Assembly: GCF_035046485.1 (NCBI RefSeq)
Contig: NC_085137.1
Span: 317,575,164 to 317,639,163, forward strand
Length of the DNA stretch: 64,000 nt
Direction of reading: 5' to 3'
Source: Aedes albopictus
Taxonomy: Eukaryota > Arthropoda > Insecta > Diptera > Culicidae
Below the pieces are notes generated by a model, which saw nothing but the letters and a program-made list of their open reading frames with translations, was not told the DNA's origin and did no database searches. Shown in pieces: positions 20,997 to 32,099 of the stretch. A program made the translations under genes and the position numbers. How positions within the stretch are numbered: position 1 is the first letter of the stretch; every line of letters begins with the position of its first letter.

Positions 20997-21979
20997 ATTG
21001 CAGAATAACAATTATTGCGTCTGAATTGACAATGTATGTAGTTTTTGGAATTATCTGATTGACTAAATATTTATGGGGCTCAAAAATATATTTCATCAAA
21101 GAAATTCGAAAACACTGGATTCTGAGTAACTAGCGAAACCTCAATTATGCTGACATTGCGATGTCAGTTACCAGCTCACAGGCAATTGGTATGGTGCTAA
21201 ATTTTAGTTTATAAAAACAAAACGTACTGATTCGAAGCCGTACCGAGCATGATATTGGTCACATACATTCATTATCCACCAGCAAACCTAATTGGACCAG
21301 CCTTGATTAGACCCAACGATATAATTGCATTACATCGAACTCATTTACATACATGAATTAATTCGACTCATCACTCTATCGCCCGATTAAAATTCCGTAA
21401 TCGCCTTAAAAGCCGCCCGGTCGATTTCTACACCAATCAATCTTCCCCGAACAAATTTCATAATTTTCATGCACTCGCGGTAACTCGGACACCGTGCCCC
21501 GCAAACGAAATGAAAGTGAATCCCTGCCTGTGCCGAGGAAAGTTTCAGTCCAACAACGCAGCATTTACTGGATCGTGATGGGCGACACAATTGCATCGGA
21601 CGACGAAGACGACAAAGACGATATGCGTTGCAGTAGAATAATAAAGCACCAGTCACCGCACCGGTTGCGAGTCGAGTGGTGTTTTTAAATTATTCGACAT
21701 GACCATTTTTAAATATTTTAAAGTTTCTTTTGCCTTTGCCGATCCGGCTGGACAGGTCTTGTGCGGAGGCATTAGCACGGACTTTTCAGTGGGGAATGGG
21801 TTTCTAGTGAACGGCAACACCGCTAGTCGTAAAACACTACCATTAGCTTGAAGTTGAGGTTAGTATACAGGTACCGGCAGCAAAGTGCGCCGGCAGATCA
21901 TGGTGACGTCGGGCCGGTGGGGCAACGATAGAGCAGGAGAGTGATGACAGACATGTGCACAGAGGGAGAAATCTTTGAA
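20997..21979. other. Non-coding spacer, possibly unique host sequence
   Basis: About 21380-21560 has balanced base composition and an open minus-strand frame of 89 codons with no recognised domain. Nothing is called. Confidence 0.35.
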
Positions 21980-22250
21980 ATGGGGGCCTGAAATGATCTT
22001 TATGGAAGATTCTTTGATTGCCTTGGGCATAGCGTATCTTCATGCCTGCCAACGATATGCAAAGGATGCTCTCACCCAGCACACATTTTCGCTGTAAAAG
22101 AGTGGGACAAACGACTCTTAAGCAAACTTTAGCTTGAGAAACTACTATTCAGCTAGTTCTGTTTCTTGGGCAGATAATAACAGCGGAAGTTCTCAAGCTG
22201 CTGAGGAGCAGGCTTTGTCCCAGTGGGGACGTTACGCCAGAAAGAAGATG
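21980..22250 (+). mobile_element. Decayed Feilai-type SINE
   Basis: TTGCCTTGGGCATAGCGTAT and CGTATCTTCATGCCTGCC match the middle of the Feilai-type body, and GAGCAGGCTTTGTCCCAGTG followed by GGGACGTTACGCCAGAAAGA matches its 3' end. About 100 bases between are replaced or diverged and the tRNA-like head is lost. Confidence 0.65.
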
Positions 22251-22369
22251 GTGAATTTCAGCAGAATTCTCACCGAACTCCTACTAGGAAAGGTCCAGAT
22301 ATTTATGATTTTGAATAATTATTTCAAGTATGGATTTACACTTGGATCTCTATATAAATAATGAGTTAG

Positions 22370-22640
22370 GGTACTCAGTTTGGGGGCTGTTCGGGTCCGT
22401 AGGAAGTTGATCATCAATATTAACTTCTTTTCTCAATCAGCCTAGATAGCTGTGTAGTGTCGGTAGCGGTTGTCTCAATTGGCTAAGAATAACACTACGG
22501 ATCGCCTGTTCCGGTGGTAAGAGTCCACTAACAGGTGACCCCTAATTCATGGTGTGATGCGGCTATGTGCTTACCGTGCTTAGGAATGAATGGTTTGGGG
22601 GGGGGTCTAATAAAAACCTAACCTCTAACAGAGCCTGTTG
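22370..22640 (+). repeat. Unassigned repeat-like block upstream of a LOA relic
   Basis: The GC-balanced sequence contains TCAATTGGCTAAGAATAACA, CGGTGGTAAGAGTCCACTAA and TGCTTACCGTGCTTAGG. It resembles untranslated sequence of mosquito non-LTR elements and lies 700 bp upstream of a LOA-like endonuclease. The link is a guess. Confidence 0.35.
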
Positions 22641-23370
22641 AGTACCAGGCAGTGAATCGAATTTCAACCATCGCGCAACAATAATGTCAATGTCGCAACC
22701 TGTATTTGTTGCGACAATCCACCCAATGCGACATAAGTTTGTCCCAACTTGAAAATAATAGGATTAACATCGTACACCACGAGTTTACAGATTTTTAAGC
22801 CTTGCATTGCGATTTTCGAACGGTAATTTCGAGTCGGTAAACACTGCAACTCTACTGAAGATCTATCATCTAACAGTTTCAACTTTGGGTTAGGAATAAT
22901 TGATTATTCACGAGTTGAAAAGTACGCAACAAATTCAGCTTCCGTTTTGACTGCAACAAAAATTTTCGAGATCATGTCATTATCTGTTACCAGTAGGGAT
23001 AAAGAGTAATCGTCGCGCCTATTTTGTTGCTTGTTTTGTGCCTCTTTTATCTGACAATTCTCTTCACTGGACCAGGGCACCCTCCACAGTATTTTGCTCT
23101 TACTGCAATGGAGCAATGGTGCAGTGGACCTTGTGTTTCATCGAGACAATCAGCTGCTCTTCTTTAGTCTCAAACTTGAGGCTGAATAAGGGCGGGATTA
23201 TGAATATGTTGTTAAATTTTCACCTATATGGTTTCGCATTATTCGATTATACAGTGTATTCTGTGTATCCTCGCCTTCGGCGTTTTCCAAACGATACTGA
23301 TCTGCTTTTATAGCTGCTGTTCTTTATTGTGCTGTGATTGTAAAGAGTTTAATCTTGCCTAGTTTGGGTA
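22641..23370. other. Spacer without a gene
   Basis: GTCGCAACC and GTTGCGAC form a short hairpin near 22690-22712. No gene or complete element seen. Confidence 0.35.
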
Positions 23371-24445
23371 GTGGCTACGGTTAGGATAGCTCAGATCAAT
23401 CGTCAGCATAAAAGAACAACGATGATCAATCTTCGTAGACTTATGCAAAATAGTACAGCCCAAGAGGCCTTAGACGATGAACCTTATTTTCGTAAGAGTT
23501 TTTTTTTGTATCTAGGAAACCTTGCGAACCCGGTGTCATGCTTCGAGCCTGTGCGCTTGTTAACAACGCAATCGATGCTATACTCATCTCTGAACTAATC
23601 ACTAGAAATGTAGGGTCTGAGACCATTTGGGCAGGGGGATCTATTTTGGGCACTTGCTGTTATAACTCAGTCAATTACAAACCGATTGATTTGAATATTT
23701 GATCATGGCTAGATACTGTGCGTATCTGATCGTGTCCTAAAAATTAGGTCAATCGGGTCAAAATTGACTGAGTTAAAACAGCAAGTGCCCAAAATAGGTC
23801 CACCTGCCCAAATGGTCCCAGACCCTATGTGCTATCACAATTGATTTTTCTGTTGGAAATCTCAACAGGAAATACGCCTATTGTTCGGTGTATTTACCGC
23901 ATGATGAACCGTCCTCTATGGATGCTTTCAAGTGATCGCATACTGCACTTCAAAAGGCCTTCATCTGGGGCAGCTCAGACATTAACTTGAGAGGCCCCAG
24001 TTTGATGAACTACTTAAGTAGTACAGATCTTGGATTACTTAACATAGGCAACCACCCAACCTTCATGGTATCTGCAAGAAATGCAATGTTAGACATAACG
24101 CTTTGCTCTAACAGAATTAGTCACGAGTTGACCAATTGGCATGTGTCAGATGAAGAATCTTTATCTGATGATTGCTACATCTGTTTTGAACATTCAAATG
24201 TAACTTCGCAAACTTTGCTTTTCAGGAATCCCCGGTCAACCAACTGGAATCTCTGTACTGATTTGATTGCGGTCAAATTTCATGGATATTCACCATCCAT
24301 TGACATTTGATAATACAACGGCCCTCATCTTGGAAGCTTTTGAAGAAGCTTGCTCATTACGGTCTTTGAAGACCACAAGGGGAATTCCTTGGTGGAACTC
24401 TGATCTGGCAAAGCTCAGGAAACATTGTTTGAAATTACGGAGGTT
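23371..24445 (+). pseudogene. LOA/Lian-like LINE endonuclease relic, truncated and interrupted
   Basis: The start reads INRQHKRTTMINLRRLMQN and EPYFRKS, the N-terminal EEP motifs with the catalytic Glu in EPYF. It continues GLLNIGNHPTFM, NAMLDITLCSNRI and SLKTTRGIPWWNSDLAKLRK. The last is the WWN linker motif typical of LOA/Lian and related clades. SDH is altered to SDD at about 24158-24170. A MITE sits inside at 23613-23825; without it and one TA the frame reads through the join. Coding similarity ends at about 24445 in a minisatellite, so the reverse transcriptase is absent. Confidence 0.75.
23613..23825. mobile_element. 213-bp foldback MITE with TA target site
   Basis: Arms of about 64 bp are inverted copies with only a few mismatches: 23613-23676 and 23762-23825, starting GGGTCTG(A/G)GACCATTTGGGC. 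TA flanks both ends (23611-23612, 23826-23827). It lies within the endonuclease relic, and removing it with one TA rejoins the coding frame. That independently confirms the boundaries. Confidence 0.88.
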
Positions 24446-25265
24446 TCAGGGGCGTTTCGAGGCATTTTAGGCAGGGTCGTATCAAGGGGTTTCAAGAACA
24501 CCCTTACATCAAAGAGTATTTCAGGGGCGTTTCAAAAGATATGGGGTACAAGCCCGTGCACACTGAAGGCGACAAGGGAGGGGTTTTTACTAATTTGGGC
24601 GGAAGGCGGAGGGGTGCCTAGTGTATGGAACATCTGCAATGGTAATTTTTGGGTTTAACCTTCAAAACTCCTTCCCTGTACACGGGCTTGATGGGGTTTC
24701 TAGAAATCCTCTGAAACTTCCTGAAATACCTCCAAGATTGCCCCAAACTCCCATAAAACTCACCTGAGAGGCTCCGAAACCCAAGAAACTGCCCCTCTGT
24801 AACGCTTCCGTAACGCCTCTGAATCCCGCCGAAAATGCTTTGAAACTTCCTAAAGTGCCTCTAAAATTCCCCTGAAGCTCTCTCGGACCCCATGTAACGC
24901 ACTTGAGAGGAAACCCCCGGAAATTCCACTGAATCCCGTCGAAACTTCTTGAAATGCCTCCGGAATCTCCCTAAAACCCCGCGGACCCTATGTAACACAC
25001 TTGAGGTTCTCCGAAACCCCCAAAAACGCCTCCGCAGCGCCTCTGAAACCAGTCTAAAATGCTCAGGCTTCCTGAAATATCTCCGAAACCCTCTTAAAAC
25101 CCACTCGGACCCCATGTAACGCACGTGAGACCTTCGGAAACCCCCGAATGCGTACCTGTAACGCCTACAAAACCCGTCGAAAATCCTCTGAAACTCTCTG
25201 CAATGCTTTCGAAAACCCCCTCAGACCCCCTGGTACCCCGCTGAAATGCCCCGGTTACCTTCCTT
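24446..25265 (-). repeat. Degenerate GC-rich minisatellite, unit about 103-118 bp
   Basis: Phrases such as TCGGACCCCATGTAACGCAC recur at about 24885, 24985, 25103 and 25221, each followed by GAAACCCCC and TGAAATGCCTCC variants. On the minus strand the array translates as low-complexity FRRF- and GVSG-rich peptides, which only reflect the repeat. It is the inverse of the array at 30700-31215. Confidence 0.7.
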
Positions 25266-25309
25266 ATAAATACCCCTGGCCACCGTTGCAATAGTTCGTC
25301 ATTATTATA

Positions 25310-26442
25310 CAATCCCGATCAAAAGTTTGGGGTCACCCCCTCAAAAACATGTCATTTTTTTAGGCCCATATCTTCGCCAATTTGCGCCCGATTTCAAAAC
25401 CCTAGGTCTCATTCAAAAGATTATAAGTCAAAGAAACTTTGAACATGATTCAAAAGAAACTTTTTGAAAAAATGTTGTATGTAAACTTAAGCTTGAATAT
25501 AAACTTACGGCAGTGTCACTGGAAATTAGGTCGACCACATTTTAAGATGAGAGCGGTAATATAACCCATTTTCTATTAGCTTTCAACTGCTTTTTACAGA
25601 ACTTAGCTAAAAAATCTAGAGAAAAAGTTATTAAGTAAATTAATCCTTGATGTCATCGGCCAAAAGTTTGGGGCCACTATCGTAAAACATGGAAAAGTGA
25701 TTTGTTGATATCTTTGTCATCTTTCATTCAATTTTAATTCTTCTTGGCTTATTTAAAACATAATGAATGATACTTACTGCATATATATTGAACCACACAT
25801 ATTTGTTGAAATTTTGCATACTTAAGTTGTAGTTGTAAAGTTGCCTCATTTTTTGAAATGTGGTGATATGTGTTAACTTTACATAACATTTTTATATGCA
25901 AAAATCGTTAAATACGTAAAGTTAAGGACATCAAATGTAAATTTATTTAATTATCTTTGATATGAGCCAAAGAGAATTAAAATTGAACTATAGATGACGA
26001 AGATGTCATCAAAGCACTTTTCCATATTTAACGATAGTGACCCCAAACTTTTGGCTGATACATCATATTGAGGGGTGACCCCAAACTTTTGGTCGATGAC
26101 ATGAAGAGTTGATTTACTTAATAACTTTTTCTCTATATTTTTTAGCTAAGCTCTGTAAAAAGCAGTTGAAAGCTAATAGGAAATGGGTTATATTACCACT
26201 CTCTTCTTAAAATTTGGTCGACCCAATTTCCAGTGACACTGCCGTAAGTTTATATTCAAGCTTAAGTTTACATACAACATTTTTTGAAAAAGTTTCTTTT
26301 AAATCATGTTCAAAGTTTCTTTGACTTATTATCTTTTGAATGAAACCTAGGGTTTTGAAATCGGACGCAAATTGGCGGAGATATGAGCCTAAAAAAATGA
26401 CATGTTTTTGAGGGGGTGACCCCAAACTTTTGATCGGGAGTG
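25310..26442. mobile_element. 1.13-kb near-palindromic element with Tc1-like ends
   Basis: TA flanks both ends (25308-25309, 26443-26444). The terminal repeat, CA(A/C)TCCCGATCAAAAG followed by TTTGGGGTCACCCC, continues as inverted arms of at least 360 bp at about 95% identity. The right arm has an extra terminal-repeat-like copy (near 26040 and again near 26075) where the left has one (near 25660). Ends of the AAAAGTTTGG type with a TA target fit Tc1/mariner-related elements. There is no transposase, so it is non-autonomous. Confidence 0.85.
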
Positions 26443-26444
26443 TA

Positions 26445-29400
26445 TGTTCTTATGCACAATATTGGCTCTGAGTGGCTTTCCATCTTTTTATGCAGGGCAT
26501 AAAAAAGGTGCATAATTTAAAAGTGCATAAAAATAATATGCATAAAAAGAGGTTTTAGTGTGTAAACTAAATGTTAATATTTCCATCTAATTATCACAAA
26601 CTGTGCGTTACACACATTCCAGACTGCTGGAGTATTACGGACCATGTGACGATTGTGGAAATCTTTTCCGTTATTTAGGCCTAGTGACCAAGACTCCCTC
26701 CTCCATACTACAAAAAGTTTTATATCCGCCCAAATATGATACTGCCATAGAATATAGAATTTACTGGATGACAGTAAATTTTACATAGAACGAACTCACC
26801 AAACTCACGATAAAATTGAATTATTGTTGACATCGGTCGATATTCAGCAAGTGAATCGTTTGACCTATTTTGAAGAAAGGGATGGGATAAAGCCATTGAA
26901 TGTGTTCTGCTTTTTGTGAACCGCCATCCAGCTTGTAGTAAACTCAAATCTTGATATCTCTTCCCAAGTAATTGATCAAATAGATACTGGTTGAGTTTTG
27001 TGGAAGTAATACATTAAAAATCGTGTGTACAATCCACAAAAGATCTTGGAACAAACATGCCAGAAAACATTTTCTGAAATTCTTTGAAGATTTTTTTCTC
27101 AGAGTAAATGCAAAGATTTTTTTCTCAGAGTAAACTCTAAGAATTTAACCACAATTTCCCAGACGTGTCCCACAGTGATACTGCGAAGCGCAGGTTTGCT
27201 GACCGACATTCAGCCGGTGTATGTTGTAAAATTTTTATTATATATCTGCGAAGTGGATACTTTTTGCACTGTGGGCTATTTCCCTCGTTGCAACAGACTT
27301 CCTTGAGAGCGGTGGCTTGCAAGACACAACCCAGCTGATGACTTATGTCTTGCACACAGGTGAAGACGCTTGACGACAGTCACAATGCATGGATGGATCT
27401 CTCGATTCCCCAAGAGCACCACTGAAATGGTTCTCCAAAGTTCACCTGGTCGTTCGGTCGGTCGGTACGGTTCAACTGGTTTGTAAGCATTTTGCATCAC
27501 TGCTGCGCTGCTGTTGACTGACAACGATCTTGACCACGCGCAACAGCTTAGCATACCCGGTAGAGGTGCGTCAATGTGCCTGTTTCAAGGTGGCACGTGA
27601 GCCACTTAAACCAATCAGCTACGGCGCGATGCGATGGGTGCTCGATCTCAAATCTCTTAACGCGAACCATCGTCGTCGTCATCGTCGTCATTCGGTCAAT
27701 TAAGCCGACAACTCCGTGAGACCTAATCTTGTGCGGATGGTGGCTTAATTGTTTTGAGTGCTTCAATTGTTAGGTGTAAATGAAGATTTGCGTTTGCCGG
27801 TTGGTGCGGCTGGGTGCACTAACTGGGCTATCGGGTGAAGGCTGTTTGAATAATTAATTGGAAATATACAATAAACATACATCACGCAACGAAGTTAGCC
27901 AAAAAGTTGTTAAACTTTAATTTACGATCTACATCTGTTGCACATTAATGGGCTTCCGGATGTGATGAGGTGTAAAATAAATGTATTTAAAAACTTTTCA
28001 ATAAACTGCTATTTTCACTGCCTGCGTCAACAGATCCTCAACTGATGATCCAAGAATACTGTGTCCAATCAGGTCCAAAAGAGTGCACTAGATCGTAAGT
28101 CTACAGAGACGACAACCAGCATGCAAGAAAACAAAATCCCTACAATTTTATTTCTCGCTCTTCCATAAGCGAGTAATCCATCATCTTCCAAGATTCCAAT
28201 TTGGGATTCCCGAAGTCAGCTTTCCGGTGAAAAACCTATAGTTAACAATCGCAGAATCACCTACGGAATGAGGCAGAGCAAGAAGGTCACTATACATTAT
28301 ACTGAGTCACTCCTCGACCAGTTTTGTCCGACAACCGCAAACTAGTGGCTGTCCGTCCAGTTTGGGTTGTTTTCAACTACCTTCTTCCCGTTGGGGAACC
28401 CCCTCACCCCCACAAAACCTGGATCCACCTGGGGCAAGGGGTATCATAGTTGAGCACCAATCATCTATCATCATCGTCATTAATTATCACCCATCATCGA
28501 AAGCTCTGCTGATGGGTAGGTACGGACGGACAACAGGTCTCCTCTCGCTCGCGTTGACCGAGATCACTTGACTCTTGGAGGTTGAACCGCCGATACACTA
28601 AACCGGCACACTCGAAACGCAATCAACGAGAATGACGCGTCAAAATACCTATGTGTAGCTCAAGACGACCAAATCGCCACATTCGCGTCGTCGCACCAAG
28701 TGACCAATCGATCGATTCCTTCTTCTTGCGACCTTGCGATCGTATCGAGTTTCCAGTTGTTGTTTTCTGTTTCTCCTAATGAAATGGCTAAAAAAAATGC
28801 CATCACTGAGCAGGCCCCAGAACCATCACCACGGCGTCGTCAATCGAAATGGTAGAGGTTATAAAAATATGTATATTTAGTAGAGGTGTTTATTCGATGA
28901 GCTGTTTGTTGTTTGTTCATTCGGTAGAATAAATGATCAATTCCACGCGCATCGTAAGGAAGCGTTGTTATGTGTCGGAAACTCGGTCGGATGTCCTTTG
29001 TGTCATTGAATGCGGAAGTGGTGGATGGAAGGTTACATATGGAGTTCAGTTTCATGAACATAAGACATTTACTGATTGTTTGCATATTTTTATGTAATCA
29101 ATGCCCTTTCTATACAAAAAAAAAATGGCCGCCCTGAGAAAAATGGTCAGACTAATAATTCCTTTATCCCAAAATGTAGGTGGAATTAGGGCGGCTCACG
29201 TCTTAGCTTAAATTTGGAATACAGCTTTTCAATGTGATGTCATGTGCGAACCAGATCTTCGGCAATTGGAGACAGAGATGAGAAGTGTTTTTCTTCTTGA
29301 ACGTGGATTCGGACCATTGTTAGCCGAAGCTTTTGGTCCAATTAACTCTTGTGTGTAACTGAGTACAAAACAGTTCCTACAAATCTTTATTTCTCATGCA

Positions 29401-29739
29401 TTTAATCCATATCTGTTCCTTTAGCTGTTTGTTGAAAAGTAGAACAAAGGTGGATACATATGTTGCGAATTACACACTTTTTTAATCAGAAATCATCCTG
29501 AGTTTTATATACCAATTGCTCCGGGTAGAGAGATGAAAACGCGAGTGTGGAATGCGGAATCCGAATTGCTCTAGAATTTTCGTGTAGCGGACGATTCTCA
29601 GCTAAGAGTGATAAAGGCGTGAGTGCGGGAACAGAATCACGCGACAATTTGTGTGGGAAGCTCGGTATTCACTGTTAAGTAAACTCTCAATGCGCTGACG
29701 CATTTAATATTGAACGGCCGTTGACGTATGTACAGGTGT
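26445..29739. other. Long non-coding stretch, possibly host intron or intergenic DNA
   Basis: No retrotransposon motif, SINE head or inverted-repeat element was recognised. 27140-28720 has more balanced composition, with CGTCGTCGTCATCGTCGTC near 27669 and an ATCATC-rich stretch near 28460-28500. Frames are short (60-92 codons) without recognisable domains. Confidence 0.4.
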
Positions 29740-29852
29740 CAGGCCATTCGGCCGAAGGTCATTAGGCCGAAGGCCATTCGGCCGAAGGCCATTCGGCCGA
29801 AGGTCATTAGGCCGAATGGTCATTAGGCCGAATGGTCATCAGGCCGAATGGT

Positions 29853-29998
29853 CTTCTTCTTGCCGTTACGTCCCCACTGAGACAAAGCCTGCATCTCAGC
29901 TTAGTGTTCTATGAACACTTCCACAGTTATTAACTGAGAGCTTCCTCTGCAAATGACCATTTTGCATGTGTATATCGTGTGACAGGCACGAAGATACT
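29853..29998 (-). mobile_element. Truncated Feilai-type SINE (3' half)
   Basis: The minus strand reads GTATCTTCGTGCCTGTCACA, AGTTAATAACTGTGGAAGTG, GAACACTAAGCTGAGATGC and a GGCAAGAAGAAGAC tail. The tRNA-like head is missing. The tail abuts the left minisatellite array directly. Confidence 0.75.
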
Positions 29999-30009
29999 TT
30001 ATTGATGCT

Positions 30010-30195
30010 GAATCTACTGATATTTTACCCATGAATTTTTCCATCTTTTAAATATAGGCTGTTCTTTCTAGTATCATTGCTGAAATAGTTTTTGGCGCAG
30101 AAACTGCTGATATTCAATTAATAAATTTTTCCTTCTTTAAAACATAGGCTATTCTTTCTAGTTTCATTGTTAGACTAGTTTTTGGCAAAAATTGT
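30010..30195 (+). repeat. 90-bp direct duplication inside the foldback-like element
   Basis: ATAGGCTGTTCTTTCTAG (30054) and ATAGGCTATTCTTTCTAG (30144) lie in matching contexts (CTGATATT, AATTTTTCC, then TCATTG and TAGTTTTTGG). Confidence 0.6.
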
Positions 30196-30325
30196 TGGAA
30201 AAGGTAAAAACAACGGCTAACTTTCAATTCGTCCTGATGACCATTCGGCCTAATGACCATTCGACCTAATGACCATTCGGCCTAATGACCTTCGGCCTAT
30301 TTAATGACCTTCGGCCTAATGACCC

Positions 30326-30699
30326 AGCATCATCTACACCTCACCCTATCCCGATAAAAAATTCTCATTCTCGTGACAACTGTGGGGATGCTGTCGATTC
30401 CACGGTTTCTAGCAGCAACGGTTGTCAAACTGACATTCCTTCCCTTTCCCGATGATCGTATGGACGTGGCCGGCGTCGATATTTAGTTCCAAATGTTCAG
30501 CTCTCGAATTGCGCACATTGAGAATGATTAGCTAGTTGCTATCACTATTCGTTGGTTGCCGTGTGTAACTTCGATTGTTCTGGTCAATCACGGAGAAGCA
30601 ACTACGATGTGTACGGTTATCTATGCTTTGTTTTGCTTTGCTTCGGTGTTCCTACACGGGAACTTTAAACGCACAACTCTGACGAACAGAGAGCATCGA
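30326..30699. other. Spacer without a gene
   Basis: A short 61-codon frame (30556-30741) with a hydrophobic CTVIYALFCFASVFLHG stretch is present, but nothing else supports a gene. Confidence 0.35.
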
Positions 30700-31215
30700 G
30701 CCGAGCTACATTTTTTCAGAGTTTTTTCCTGGGAGTTTTAGGAGGGCTGAGGGATGTTATGAGGCGTTAAAGCGGGAGCCAAGGGCGTTTCCGAGGGTCT
30801 CATGTTCTTTACAGGGGGTTTGAGGGGGTTTTCGTAAGCATTTCAGGAAGTTTTCGTGGATTTGCAAAAGATTTCGAAAGCATCACAGGAGCGGTTTCGG
30901 GGGTATCGATGGTTGAGCGGTGCGTTACATGGGATCCGAGGGGGTTTCAAGGAGTTTTCGGTGATATTTAAAGAAGTTTCAAAGAATGTTAGGCTAGATT
31001 CAGAGCTGTCAAAAGGGCGTTTCAAGGGGTCTAGGCGGTTGTCAGGTGCCTTACAGGGAGCTGAGGGGGTTTTCGAAGGCATTTCTGGAAGATTAAGAAG
31101 ATTTTCAGCGGATTTCAGAGGCGTTACAGAAACGTTTTCGAAGGTTTCAGAGGTTCATGTGTGTTACAGGGGGTCTGAAGCAGTTTCAGGGGTTTCGGAG
31201 CCATTTTGAGGGGTT
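30700..31215 (+). repeat. Same GC-rich minisatellite as 24446-25265, opposite orientation
   Basis: TTACAGGGGGTTTGAGGGGG and relatives recur at about 30807, 30924, 31051 and 31160, followed by TTTCGAAGGCATTTC-like and AGATTTCAG-like phrases. The unit is about 110-127 bp. The 117-codon frame at 30856-31209 is only the repeat read through. Confidence 0.65.
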
Positions 31216-31775
31216 TAAGGGCCTATAGTTTTTGAACAAAACATTTCGGATCGCTGCTCTCAGGTGAGCTTCAGGGAGATTTCGGAAGTTCATGACTGGT
31301 TACGCTTGTAGATCCGATGACGTAAACTATTAGAGATTCAAACATTGAATTCATTACTTGAAAGCACATACATGAAGCTGTGCAAACATAAATTTCATTC
31401 AAACTTGTAATGTTATTCTTGCTTACTCAATGTCTTGTGATCAAGAAAGTCTTTGAGGAAACCTTAAACAGTATCAACCAACTTTGTAAGCAAGGGCAGC
31501 AACACTCGTTTTGATGTTTTCGTTGGCATTCTTTCAGAGATTGATTCAGAAACTATTTCAACAAATCCTCCGAAGAATCAAGGAGTCTCCAAGATTACTC
31601 CGTAAATGCCTTCCACAAAGGTTCAGGATTATTCCAAACCCTCCCCGAGGATTCCTCAAGATATTGCCTTATCAAAATTATCACTCCAGAGTGTGCTCTA
31701 TGAATTCATATAGAGATTCTGGAACTTCTTCGTAAATTTGAGCAAATAATTACGCATACATTTATTTGCTCATTA
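31216..31775. other. AT-rich spacer
   Basis: No feature supported. Confidence 0.35.
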
Positions 31776-32092
31776 CAGTGGTTTTTCGGTTTTATCACGC
31801 TCAAAAAAAAAATTACCGTGATATAAACAAAACCGTGAATTTGGCGAAACGAGAAATAAATGTAATTTTTTTATCCCAAAATGTTCAGCTGCAAAATATA
31901 TAAGTCGTAGCTTATATTTATTAACTGTTTTGGTGGGCTGGACAATGCTGTATTGATTTTATATTGATTTCGGAATGTTTTAAAACAAGTGTGATAAAAA
32001 CGAAATGAAAATCGTGATAAAATCAAACAGAAAACCGTGAATTTGGGCGAGTAGTGATTAAAACGACTAGTGATAAAACCGAAACCCCACTG
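31776..32092. mobile_element. 317-bp TA-flanked MITE with CAGTGG ends
   Basis: CAGTGG(T/G)(T/G)TTTCGGTTTTATCAC forms the inverted ends (31776 onward, and the reverse complement ending 32092), flanked by TA on both sides. The interior repeats GTGATAAAA and ACCGTGAATTTGG. No transposase. Tc1/mariner-like by target site and terminal CAGT. Confidence 0.8.
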
Positions 32093-32099
32093 TATTACA

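Larger units (their letters stand above)
29740..30325. mobile_element. Foldback-like element with inverted minisatellite ends
   Basis: The left end (29740-29852) is about seven tandem copies of a 15-16-bp unit, AGGTCATTAGGCCGA or AATGGTCATTAGGCCG. The right end (30232-30325) is about five copies of the reverse complement, GACCATTCGGCCTAAT. On both sides the outer copies are mostly the 15-bp form and the inner ones the 16-bp form, so the arrays mirror each other. The core holds a truncated Feilai SINE and a 90-bp direct duplication. No coding sequence. Confidence 0.7.

Noticed and set aside
24861..25312. Arg/Phe-rich peptides in the minisatellite
   Set aside because: They simply translate the repeat unit. 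The similar peptide at 30856-31209 has the same origin.
29740..30325. CRISPR array
   Set aside because: Repeat units are contiguous without unique spacers and the two arrays are inverted. The organism is a eukaryote.
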